Assembly (NCBI GenBank): GCA_030062745.1
Contig: CP099849.1
Coordinates: 10,018,144-10,082,143 of the forward strand
Direction: 5' to 3'
Source of the DNA: Capitulum mitella
Lineage: Eukaryota; Arthropoda; Thecostraca; Pollicipedomorpha; Pollicipedidae
Length of the DNA: 64,000 nucleotides
The position numbers were made by a program, and so were the translations under genes. The notes under the pieces are model-generated. The model searched no databases and was not told the origin of the DNA. It saw only the letters and a list, made by a program, of their open reading frames with translations. Shown one piece after another: positions 23,950 to 34,995 of the stretch (positions are counted from its first letter, which is position 1; each line of letters opens with the position of its first letter).

Positions 23950-25885
23950 CAATTAACGCTAACACTTTCCGCTTAACACTTACATTACATTAACGTAACA
24001 TAACATGATTAAACATTAACACTTTACACTCAACACTAAAATGTTGCCTGTGCGAACTACGTTGAGGTTCTCCACGAAGATGGTGTAGCTCTCTGACGGG
24101 CCTCTGTGCACGATGGCTGGCCGCCGGTCGGACTTTTCCGTGAACAACGGGGACGACTCTAAAGAGGTGCAACGGCGTCTCCGGCGCGTGGTCTGTGGAA
24201 AGATGGCATGCTGGGGCTTAAGATATTGAGGGATGTATTTTAGACCCCGGGTGGATGCCATGGCGCGCAGCCAACAGTCAAGCACGAACGTGATTAACTA
24301 CTGATTATCACTAAAACCGTCAAGGAAGCGGTCCTGTAACATGACCAAATGACACCGAGGATCTTCGTGAAAACTGAACATTTGCTCAGACGGAGCACTC
24401 GCCTTTAAACTCTCGTCACTGTATAGATACGACCCACAGCAACATTAATAACAAGTGCCAAATGGTTTTAACTCACATACTCACGTTATTTTCCCCATTA
24501 GCTGTCTGAATTATGTGACCTAATATTTCATGTGAATGCAGCAAATGGCGTGCCGAGCGGTTGCAAAAGTGAGCCAGATAACTATTTCGTGATTACAGCA
24601 TTAAACAACTCCAACAATCAACACTCGATGCTCAAGAAATTGTCAAATAAAACACCGCATTTTCATAAAACAAGAACGTTCCCATTTTCAGCTTTACTCC
24701 GACATAACAAGACCACCCCAGCTCTGCTTAGCATGTCCAAGTCCAGAGCTATCCATGCAAACCATTCGGCTAAATTATTTTATTTTCAACACTGCAACCC
24801 TTGTCACTGTAAAACGTAGTCTGCGCTCACAAGATCTCACTGAAGCGCAATGCCATACCAACTTAAGCAAATTTGCATTTCGTAGCATGACAAAGGATCA
24901 GGCAAGGGGAATGCCTACACAGTAATGATCCAAAAGTCTCAAAATGCAGCTTTCAAATGAAATGCCATCATGCCATGCCATTACAGACAGTTCTTGCCAT
25001 ATGTGGAAACATTTTACATTTCAAATAAATATGACATGTGCCCAGCCATTAACTAGCTGATGGTCAGCACTATGCCTTGTCAGGTTGCATTTTGTGGCCG
25101 TTTTAGCAGTTCATGTGTTTGAGTTTTTGGTGTTTTTCCCTTCAGCGTTTTGATATCACCATTTGAAAATCATTAAATAAATATCGGGTTGTTTGGAAAT
25201 GGTTTCATGCACGCACCTAACATTAGGACATCAGATAAATTATTAGAGTCTGCTTTGTTGGAAACCGAGACATTATTTTACCAGTAGAAAGCATTGAGAA
25301 AACACGTCTGACTATAGCTGTGACTATTGATTCTCTGCAGCGATAATTCATGGATTAAATCACGCCCATTGCATTAAAACCACTGTCTTTCACATTATTC
25401 ATATCTTGGCGGACGAAAGCCAAATCACACCAAATTGACTGCTGACAGATGGATCAAATCAATGTGAAAGGATTAGTAGATGAGGGAGGGTAAATTGCGG
25501 CCTGACAGTTTAGGTGAAATTGCACATGTGCTTGAGAATCACTTTCAAAACCCCATACAAAGTCTAGCATGTTAGATCATAAGAACCATGAGATGGCTAA
25601 CATAACTAGCCTAAACATGAAAAGCATAACAAACGCTAGCAGAAGTATATTGTCGCATATTTTGCAATAGTAAATTAGACTTGCTTTTATTTCGCTTGAT
25701 CTATTGACTGCAAGCAAGCAATTTGTTATCATTGTGAATGTTGGGAGTGCAGAAAGTCAGGTATTAAATGTTGGGAGTGAAAGCAGTGTTAGATGTCCAA
25801 ATTGAATGCCAGGTGTTGGTTGAGAATTTTAGCGCCCTTTCACTGGCAAATGTAGACTGAACCCAATGAAGTAGAAAAAAGTGAT
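23950..25885. other. Unassigned stretch, one candidate exon
   Basis: It opens with a degenerate run of TTAACAYT-like units (23945-24035). Apart from the minus-strand candidate exon at 24061-24192, nothing could be supported. The ORF at 24532-24819 shows no motif. Confidence 0.35.
24061..24192 (-). CDS. Candidate internal exon of an unknown gene
   Basis: On the minus strand a pyrimidine-rich acceptor (CATCTTTCCACAG) ends at 24193 and a possible donor GTAGTT begins at 24060. Between them are 132 nt, exactly 44 codons, with balanced, non-repetitive composition. The reading includes SSPLFTEKSDRRPAIVHRGP and ESYTIFVENLN. The open frame extends on both sides. I do not recognise the protein, and no partner exon was found nearby. 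This could be a chance open frame; GC content higher than its flanks and protein-like composition argue mildly for a real exon. Confidence 0.25.
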
Positions 25886-25889
25886 AAAT

Positions 25890-26210
25890 AGCCACCTGCC
25901 ATTTGGTCCCTAATTGAGCTAGCGCCAGGGCTCAAAAAGCAATCGCTGGTTTTGTGTCCAAGGAATCCAACGATATTCGGTTGAGTTCGCGAGGCCAACC
26001 AGTGACTTCAGGTCAGACTTGGTGCTTGGCAACTGTAGATTTATTTTCCGGAGTTAAAAAACGACACATTTGGGGTCAATGATGCCTAAAATCGTCTCCT
26101 TGATCATGCTCAGAGCCAAGAAGTAGCGAAGGAACGTTCTAAGGTCAAAAAGGTCATCTTGGGTCATTGCATTTGTTTAACTTTGAAAAGGCCGTTGACT
26201 TACTCCCATT
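25890..26210 (+). repeat. Dispersed repeat, family 5 copy 1
   Basis: It shares, in order, CATTTGGTCCCTAAT, GGGCTCAAAAAGCAATCG, GTGTCCAAGGAATCCA, CGGAGTTAAAAAACGACACA, GTCTCCTTGATCAT and GGTCAAAAAGGTCATCTTGG with 37603-37926. No ends were defined and it is non-coding. It is rich in TGACC/GGTCA motifs like the TTAA families. Confidence 0.6.
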
Positions 26211-26302
26211 CTCAAACTTGGGCAATAGCGTTACAGATTTAAATTTGTGGCACAGTAGCAATGACGTCGATTAGTCGTGGATTATTTTAGAGCCCAATCG
26301 AA

Positions 26303-26375
26303 GGGCATGAGTGGGCAAATGGTTAGGGCGTTGGACTTTGAACTGAAAAGCCCCTGGTTGAATTCCTACTGCAGA
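26303..26375 (+). repeat. tRNA-like segment (tRNA-Gln(TTG)-like pseudogene or SINE head)
   Basis: AAATGGTTAGGGCGTTGGA followed by CTTTGAA and, further on, GGTTGAATTCCTAC resembles the D arm, a TTG anticodon loop and a decayed T arm of tRNA-Gln. The anticodon stem and acceptor stem do not pair properly, so it is not a functional tRNA. It may be the head of a tRNA-derived SINE. Confidence 0.4.
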
Positions 26376-26399
26376 AAAAACCTTCACTTTGACTGGCAA

Positions 26400-26976
26400 C
26401 ACTTTTACTTCAGCAGCTATACGCGTGAATAAATAATCTAATGAATAACGCAAAATCCATCAGCATTCCATAGTGATCAATGCTCCTCACAGCACGCAGG
26501 CATGGATTGTTATGCATCATAGGAAGCATATTAAAGGCCATTAACACAGTTATTGATTCAAACTGAGGACGTACGACAAAAGGCTCCTTAACAGATGACA
26601 GAACGAACGTTTGAATGGTGGAGAGGCACATTCTCAAACGAATAGTGGGCTGTTGGCCACGGAGCATAAAACCCATTAAGTGACCGATAACAAAGCTTTG
26701 ATTTTTTTCGGCAGACTGGAGACACGCCAACTTACTCATGGTCACCCCACCAAAACTGCGTAAATCACAATACGCAGCTTGAAACCGTGGGCAATCAATA
26801 AATTATCGGCAAATGTTCACCAGCACCTCATCGCGTCGCTAAACTGCTCCCAAAATGGCGTCTAAAGGGCACGCTTCTTTCTGTCTCTGCAGCAGTCCGA
26901 ATATCTGATATGTGTCTTCATAGTATTGCCACCATATTTTCAGCGTAATCAGTGTTTCAAGACAGAGTGTGTGGCA
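26400..26976. other. Unassigned stretch
   Basis: A minus-strand frame at 26410-26745 (111 codons) is open, but I recognise no domain or splice signals. No repeat shared with the rest of the window was seen. Confidence 0.3.
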
Positions 26977-27142
26977 CAGGGGCGCAGCCAGGATTTCCTT
27001 AACGGGGAAGGGGGGGGGGGGGGCCTGGCTCAGTGCGAACTGAAATCATACGAAAAGCACCTGCCGGGAAGACGATGTGCTATGGTTTTCACAAAAATGC
27101 GGGCCTAAGGGAGGGACCGACCCCCCGCTGGGCTGCGCCTGT
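26977..27142 (+). mobile_element. Short MITE with CAGGGGCGCAGCCAGG ends
   Basis: It starts CAGGGGCGCAGCCAGGATTT and ends CTGGGCTGCGCCTGTG, whose reverse complement is CACAGGCGCAGCCCAG. It is about 166 bp, with G-runs just inside the left end and C-runs inside the right. The termini resemble those of family 6 and the internal ends of family 1. Non-coding. Confidence 0.5.
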
Positions 27143-28854
27143 GATGTGGCAAATAAGTCAAAGGTTTGCGATGAATAACTCGTCATTGGGATGGGGTAGC
27201 AAGAGAGTATCACAAGAGTAATAGACGTGCATTTTAGGGGTGAAGAGAGGGATTTAAGCTTGCTTTGCGTTTACCCGTTGTTTAGTGTATACTCATTCCA
27301 CTTTTTTCTCATTACTTATTTCATTTCATATCACTCATTTTATATGTGGGGTACATGGAAGGTACATGGAGGGTGATGAGGTGCCATGAGCTTGAATTCA
27401 AGGTAAATTTCTCTCTCGTTCAGGGTAGGTAAAGAGCATTTTGTCAACAACTGAAGAGTACTCCAAGAGCACGAGATGTGGTAAGAGTAAATAAAAAGTC
27501 AGGAAAATTCCAGTGCACCATCCAGTAGACACTTAAAACGCGAATATTAGCTCTAAACCTCAATGACGTCAAATGGAGGATATCTTTAACGACAGGCGAC
27601 GCCATCCTTGACATACAGACGCCAGGATTGGCGTCTTTTCGTGTCATCCGCGCCAAACTTCGCAGCGTTTTTCGTTCTTACATGTCTTTTCGTCGTCATT
27701 GTCGACTGCAATTAGACTTTCACTGGCACGAGCCACATATTCTACCGTGTGCGGGCGCCATTCGCCGCGTCTGTGTTCCTGCAACCAGTGCTCGACCATC
27801 ACTCAATGTCAAAATAGAGCGTCTGGGTGCGTTCTTACTGTAGTCTGTTTCCGGCCAATCCCTGGACTTGTATACGTAAAAAAGTTGTATATGTAAAACC
27901 TTCGATATGCAACGGACCACCTGTGCCTCAGCGCGTGCATCCCGTGCAAACCTAAACCTGTGATTGGCAGGACAGTGGTTCCCCGGGGCAATTCCCGGCC
28001 CGCTCACGGGAGTTCACATCTAAATTGGTTCCGCTCAATATACTGTGTTCCGAACACGGTTTGTAAAGCCGTGGACGGTACATGACTTGCCAATCTCCGT
28101 GGGGCTCGCCGAAACTTACCGGGGGATGACAATGCGCTTTTTCTTGCTGAGGCTTCCTTTGTGGTCTAAGGCCGCATGCCTCTGCCCTCGCAACGTCGGG
28201 GACTCTGTGGGATGCTGATTCACGGCCAAGGCGCGAGCCGCAGAACCACAGCAGCAGGCACACGCTAATCTCGGACCCAGAAAAGCTCTGCAGCCAGGGC
28301 TAAAACATGGCGGAAATCTCTTGAAACGCCGTTCGCCACGCAGAAAATAGCGCGCCTTATCGTCGTCTCTGTGCATACGATGTCGATTTTTATTATTCGA
28401 TGGTGTTCTGCAAGACTGGAGAACGTCGTTGGCTCCCATCCAATACCTTGGCTATACTGCCGATATCCTCTTGAGATTCCGGTACCACCTTTAGCAAACC
28501 GTATTGCTGAGACGATAAAGCATATGTTTCAACTACGGCGTGTTTTTAGACAAATACTTTAACTGCAGTCATGTGTAGACAAGTTTCAGCCACATCACCC
28601 GATGCAGCCAAAACGTTTACTAACCGAGTCAGTTGGTGAGCACATGTACTTACTTTAGCTTGATTTCGACCAGGTCAGATATTCATACAGCTTTGTCTCC
28701 CATATTCAGAGAACCTTTTGCGGGCCAGCATTCGTCGGAATAGCCCATCCCATCAGTGGCAGCACTGCGGATGAGCATTGATCAGTTTTTTTTTCGGCGA
28801 TCACAGCCATAGTCACTCGTGAAAGGAAGCGTAGCCCAGGGCAGCTGCCCAGCT
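27143..28854. other. Unassigned stretch
   Basis: Several overlapping open frames on both strands (27628-28439) have no recognised motif. No promoter, RNA gene or shared repeat could be supported. Confidence 0.3.
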
Positions 28855-29946
28855 CCCACACCGATGGGAAGCTCGTGACAAGTAGAGCTCAAACCGTCTT
28901 TTTTTAGTGTTCAATAAAAAGTAAACCATTTACTTATTTTTTTAATATAGAAATAGAAAACATACATTTTTTCTTACAGCGAACTGCGTGAGACCAAGAA
29001 GCGGCCTGGATCTCGAGGGCTGTGATTAATAAAGTCTAAGTAAAAGTACCAACGAAGAGGTGAAGTCCACAGATGCTACTGCTCGTTTAATTTTTCTGGT
29101 TTGTTCAATATATACGCCGGAACGTTGAGTTAAAGCGACGGCGATTTTTGCGTCGACTGCCGGCGAGCGCCGTAGCCGAACGCGGTACAAAATCAACAGG
29201 AACTAATTTTAACGTTCCTTTATTTTCGCGGTATAAGCCTTTCCAAGCAATATTTATTGACCCTAGTGGTCATTACGGTGGTTTCTCATGCTTAAATTTT
29301 GGAAAAATTCATTAATTATCAATCCACACCACAGGTGGAGGTTTATTTGCAAGAGCCTATTTATTTCCAAAATATGCAATTTTTGGATTTTTTGAATCTC
29401 TTGGTATTATTTGCAGCTGTGCGAGCTAAATTTGCTACCTTCTACTCGTTATGAGTAATTCATCGCTGATTCTGACCGCGGTGAATTTTGGCTCATAACA
29501 GTTATTTGTGACCGGACCTCGGGTCAATGGCTGGAAGTCATTGATACTTTTCCCATTGACGGTAACTAGATGTCTGCATCACCCCACACTACAAATATTA
29601 TGAAGAAATCCGTCAATTTCCAAAAAAGACATGTCTTGAAAATGGGCTTCACCTTAGGTTGATGGCACGAAAAATTCCGCAAAAAATCCGAGATGGCAGA
29701 TTTCTTGGTGATTTGTTTTCCAAAAATGTTACAGCGTACTAAACTTTTTTGGGCATAGGTCCGCTTGGCCTGACGTAGGTCAGACAACTGACCTGACCTG
29801 AAGTCAAAACCTTGACACAAGGTGTAAAATGATAAAGCAAAAGGTACACAAGGTTTTGTAGCGTTGCGTTCATTCGTTCTCTCGCAATCTTGGAAAAACC
29901 ACAAGGGGTGGGAGTCGTCACCGACTTCCAGTCGGGGGCGGGTTCA
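28855..29946 (+). mobile_element. TTAA family 2 element, copy with decayed left end
   Basis: It follows the family 2 order: GGGAAGCTCGTGACAAGTAGA, CAATATATACGCCGGAACGTTGAG, TCTCATGCTTAAATTTTGGAAA, TGAGTAATTCATCGCTGATT, TGGAAGTCATTGATACTTT, and the terminal CCAGTCGGGGGCGGGTTCAA. The left TTAA terminus is not recognisable and the right one is mutated (TTCAA). It lies 256 bp upstream of a second same-orientation copy. Confidence 0.65.
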
Positions 29947-30202
29947 ATGTCCCTGAAGCTGCCTGATGGGTCTCTAGTGAGCGAAGTAGTTGTCAGCTGG
30001 AATTATAGATGGCATAGTTCCTCTATTTGCTTTAAGATTTTATCTTTTTTCAACTCGACTGATATTTTGTCTTTCTTGTACCTACGTTTATGTAACTTGC
30101 GACACATTGTCAGGCGAATAATCGATAGAAACTTTCTTCAACTGTCTGTGACATTTCGTTACCGTAACGTTCCACTGTTCTTATACTGGCGGATTTGGGG
30201 AT

Positions 30203-31458
30203 TTAACCCGCGCACGACCGTGGGTCGGCGACGATCACGCCCGACTGGGGGGGGGGTGGTTGGTCGCCCCCCTCTCAACTCAAGAACGGTTGGTCGCAGG
30301 GTTAAAATAAGCAAGCCGTTGGAAAGCTTGTGACGAATAGAACTAGAAACTGGTCTCATTTTTAGTTAGTTAGACAATATGTAAACGATTTACGTCCTAC
30401 ATATGTCTTCTCATAACCGACTGCATGAGATCGAGAAACAGCCTGAATCTCAAGGGCTGTGACCAATAACGCATAGGTAAAGGCACTAACGCACAAGTAA
30501 AGGTCCGCAGGTGCCGATACACGTCTACTTTCTCAGATTTGTCCAATATATACGCCGAAACGTTGAGTTAAAGACACGGCAATTTTCACGCCGGCTGTCG
30601 GCGGGCGCCACAACCGTACGCAGTAAGAAATTAACGGGAACTCGTTTTAGCGTTCCTTTATTTTTGCGACGTAATCCTATCCATGTAAATTTCATTCATC
30701 TTAGTAGTTCTTGTGATGGTTTCTCATGCTTAAATTTTGGAAACATTCACTAGTTACCAACCTACACAAATGGCGAAGCTTTATTTGCGATAGCCTGTTT
30801 ATTTCTAAATTACGCAATTTTTAAAGACTTTTTGAGGTTCTTGGTATTACTTACGTCTGTGTAAGCCAGTTCTACCATTTTCTAGCAATTCTGAGTAATT
30901 CATCGCTGATTTTGACGATGGTAGATTTTGGCTTCCAACAGTCTAGGAACCTTACGGTTAATGACCTTAGGTTCGTGACCTAACCTCAGGTCAATGGCTG
31001 GAAATCATTGATACTTTGCCAATGACGGCAACTAGATGTCTGCTTCACTCCGCACTTAAAACGTTATGAAAAATTCCGCCAATTTCCGAAAAAAAGGCGA
31101 CATGTCTTAAAAATGGGCTTGACCTTAGGTCAATGACCCGGAAAATTCCGAAAAACCTGAGATAGCATGTTTTTTGCATCTATAAAGACCATTGATCTCT
31201 CAAAGTATTATCGTGATATCTTGTTTTCCAAAAAAGTTACAGGACGTTAAACTTTTTCGGACATAGGTCCGTTTGACCTGACCGAAGTCAGTCACCTGAC
31301 TTGACGTAAGATGAAAACTTTGACACAAGGTGTAGAATTGATCAAGCAGAAGGTACACAAAATTTCGTGGTACTGTGTTTGTTCGTTCTCTCGCAATCCT
31401 AAAAAAAAACCTCAGGGGGCGGCTGTCGACCGTCCCCCCCTCAGTCGGTGCGGATTAA
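30203..31458 (+). mobile_element. TTAA family 2 element, near-complete copy
   Basis: TTAACCCGCGCACGACCGTG (30203) to CAGTCGGTGCGGATTAA (31458), 1256 bp. There are G/C-run hairpins next to both ends. The order of internal landmarks is identical to 57722-58954. No transposase frame. Repeated GACCTGACC / AGGTCA blocks lie near the right end (31140-31310). Confidence 0.75.
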
Positions 31459-33488
31459 CTAAGAATCGGGAACAATGCATGTGTGTATATTTATCCTTTA
31501 TGCATGATACCGAAGCATGTATCAAGAAATTCTAGTGAGCATGACCCAACTGCGGCTTACGCCTTATGTGCCTCATCACCGAGGAATCTTTCGACCGGAC
31601 TCTTCCGTACCATCGCGCAATAGAGGTAGCTTTGCCGCTGACGTCTTCATTTCCGATGCGTATCTGATCAGAACGGGAACTGTCGTGAATGTTACAGGCA
31701 GACGAATAGCAAGTTACGCTTTGTTACTGGTCCATGATACTGCTCGAGGTGTTCCTGAAAGTACCAAAGGAGCGCATGAGACGTCCCGAGGGACACGTGA
31801 AAATGTGAAATGAACTTGAGGCTCTATGGTCTGCCACGGCAGACGGCCTAAGGCCACCAAAAAGCTAGCAAAAAAGTCTTCAGAAGCTGCAAGGGGGAAA
31901 GGGGTCTTCTGGACCAGATACAGACACGACATTTGAAGTAGAGGGAGGGACGCAGCCGCCTAAATTATTCTTGTTGTCTTATTTTGGCCACTTTGTAGGG
32001 GAGCAACACGTAGAATTTTCTCAAATGGGGTGACTGGCTTTAATGTTTTCGGTTACTTTAAATGGCCAAAAACGCGGAACTTCATCAATTATTTCAGCCT
32101 TGTCCCAAGCAAATCAACGTTTTTCATATCTGAAGAGCGAAAAAATAGGGTCCCCGGCCGTGAGAGGTCCCGCGCTGACCATTCGCCCCCTCTCCCCTTG
32201 GCGAAATCCTGTATCCCCCCCTGCTTAACCACCGCGATCCCGCGCACGGAATTCCTCGGCGTCCTTGAAGCCAGGTGCTATTTCCTACCCAGCAGGATCG
32301 GCGGCGAGGAAATCCGTGTTGATCCTGCAGTCCTTCAGGACTTCCTATCAGCAGCGTAAACGCCCATATAAAGTGGAAGGGGACGACTCCGCTCTGTCCA
32401 CTGGTCGACTGGAGTAACACCTGGACGCTTCGCCGCAGCGATGTGGGTGTACTACGCTGAGAAACAATTAGAACTACGTAGCATGCTCGAACGCCATGCT
32501 AAGTTCTCGTCTGAGCACCACAAATGCTCAATAGATAAGCATTTCTGGTGTCATGTCAACAGAGAACCCTCGAGGTTCTCGAAACCCGAATGAGTTCTCG
32601 AGGCGGACGTAAATAATATCATCATGGGTCTCGACTAAAAATGGATCAGATTCCTAGAGATCAGTTTTGTTTTCAGTGAGAAACCGGTCGGAGGTCTTAT
32701 GACGACCATGAGGTTTTCAAAAGCCGGTGTTGCACCCTTCGTTTCCATCGTTTTAGAAGTTGTTCATCTGCCAGATAATCCGCGTAGGCGATGTCTTCGT
32801 AGACTTTTCATTGTCAGTTCCGGTAGCGGTTTCGCCGTATAGCTTCATACTTCGTGTGTGTGTACGTTCCGTGAATAATAAACTTCGCAACAGCAGGTCC
32901 ACGCTATGACGGCTCTTCTCTGTATGAATATCCGAGGCAAATTGAGTCACATCTTGGCGCAGGGACTTAATAACACCGTAACGGAGCAAAACAACTGTTC
33001 CCATACCTTCGCCGATTTTTCCGTCAGCGATCAGACATGGATTGGGAGAACCGAATCTTGCTTCCACTGTCCTTGTAAATGTGCGCTGCACCTGTCCGGA
33101 TTACTGATTACTTCTGCGCAGTTCGTGAGTTGCGTGCGCGGTTCTGTTCGCTCGCGTGCACACTCCCTTTCTCTTCCGGGAAAGTTCGCGTCTTTTCCGT
33201 CTGACGACAACGCATAATAGCAGTCACTGGAGTTTCCGGCCGCGCCGACGTCCGTGACGTCGGCCGTGACGCCTTTAGCCTCTCCGATTGTCCCCGCAAG
33301 TCAGTGGGCTGCAGTTACCGCGTATGCTGAGTCGGGTCAGTACGTCCGGATAAAGGGCAACCTAAAGCGATATAAGCAGCCGACCACGACCACCGGGCAA
33401 CACTGAAGTTCAGAGACGGCAGGAAGAACACAAGAGGACTTCGTAACGGAGCAGTAAGTGTGGAATGTTTTTGGCTGTAGGGACGCAT
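31459..33488. other. Intergenic stretch with two weak promoter-like spots
   Basis: No recognised gene. Open frames at 31517-31813, 32030-32420, 32753-33091 and 32906-33217 lack motifs. A TATATAAG near 33371 is followed, about 75 bp later, by a donor-like GCAGTAAGTG (33449). A TATAAAG at about 32365 precedes a short open frame listed separately. Confidence 0.35.
32363..32593 (+). other. TATA-box-like site with a 50-codon open frame
   Basis: CCCATATAAAGTGG (TATA core near 32365) lies about 75 bp upstream of an ATG at 32441, preceded by CGCCGCAGCG. The frame runs 50 codons to TGA at 32591-32593 and begins MWVYYAEKQLELRSMLERH. No signal peptide or family is recognised. A 21-bp perfect palindrome-like GAGAACC-ctcga-GGTTCTC lies near its end. 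It may be a small unknown gene, a first exon, or chance. Confidence 0.2.
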
Positions 33489-34653
33489 TTAAGCCTATTC
33501 CCTTATGAAAGTGGGGGTTTCTGAGTCCCCTCCGTTTCTTTGGCCGCCATTTCCAGGCTTTTTGGAGCAGCTTCACGAGATTTTTGGCTTTTGCTATTTG
33601 TTTTTTTTTTGTACGTATTGTGTTAAATTTTTATAATTTTGTATTGACCAGGGGCTGAGCCAGGCCAGGTTTTCGGGAGGCACTTCAAACTATTTTGGCA
33701 AAGTATAACATAGAAGAAAAATGCCTGCAAATAAAGTTTCTTTGTTGAAACCTACAACCCTATACTATAGTATAAGAAATATCAGATAAAGCAAACGACA
33801 CATTTTTATTGACCTGAAGCCATTTCACAAGGTCAAGTTAAACTGAAAATGGAACTTTGGTGTTAGTCATCGTATTTTGGCGCTAGTCTTCAAAATGAGA
33901 AAGAACGAAAGGAACGTCACTCAACAGTGCTCACTTCTTCTGTTCCAAGTTTCGGGTCGATGTTAGTTCAGGTCATGGAGCTTTGATCTAAAATGTCAAT
34001 GCGTGTACCCCATATCACGGCGTCAGAAATAGGACATAAAAAATGCAGTCAATTTAGATGACTCGAATTCTTTTAAAATATTACAGAATGTACCCAAGGC
34101 TATTTTGAGTGACTTCTAGGACACTTGAGGCAAACTGAGGTCAATGGTGATCAGAGATCATTCTTGTCGCATTATACAAACAGCGTAGAATGTTTCATAC
34201 TTCTTAACTATACAATGACTCTTTGAAGTAAAAAAGACTTTTACGTGAACGCAGTTTTTAAGAAAAATATATCACCCATTTCAAAGCCCTGTCAAGTCAA
34301 CGCCTATGATTTTTACCAAAATTTTAAATATGTGGGCCAAGGGAACTGTCTCATGGATCTGCTCTCGATTCATGCCAGCTGCCTTTAAATCGGTCCTCAA
34401 ACATCAGAATCATAACCTTTCTGACTTTTGTGCCACCTGTATCCACCTCTTGCAGCATTCCCAAAATTTGTTTGTGATGTAGCTCACGTTATTGCGAATC
34501 AACTGTCATTTTCTTAGATCAAATCGAACGGGTAGTTCTTGGTTCTTGAGGTCTCGGGGGGCGGGGGGGGGGGAGCGAGGCGGGGAGCGAGGTGCGAATG
34601 TGACATCCATACCGAAATTCTTCCACGCGTTATGGGGATGGGAAAAAGGTTAA
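33489..34653 (+). mobile_element. Family 1 element, old degenerate copy F
   Basis: TTAAGCCTATTCCC (33489) to ..ATGGGGATGGGAAAAAGGTTAA (34653). It keeps the landmark order of family 1: TTCCAGGCTTTTTGGAGCAGCTTCACGA, CAGGGGCTGAGCCAGGC, AAATGTCAATGCGTGTACCC, GAGGTCTCGGGGGG. It is far more diverged than the other five copies and lacks the perfect DR1 motif, so it marks an older wave of insertion. Confidence 0.65.
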
Positions 34654-34995
34654 ATGCGCCATCCCGTGCTGCAGTAGCGTATGTCGTCGCTAACAAATGC
34701 CCCTTAAAACCCGTAAAACATCGTAATTAGTATGGTATTTATCGCGCCTTTCTCCTGGGTTTACATTTTATGCGCATTATTTGACCTGATGTTTTTTCTT
34801 CAAGCACACAGATGAGCGCATTACATCAGCTGTTGCAGTGTACAATGAAAAGAAGGCAGTCTAGTCTGAGCCCATCTGGCCATTAAATCCGAAACGTCGC
34901 GGCTCCGAAACAAATGTAATTCGCCCTGAATTTCGCGCGGGAGCCACGTTTGACACGACTCCGACTTTGCCGTTCAGCCGCACGACCGACCGGCC

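Noticed and set aside
26303-26375. Functional tRNA-Gln gene
   Set aside because: The anticodon and acceptor stems do not pair and the T arm is damaged. Called tRNA-like only.
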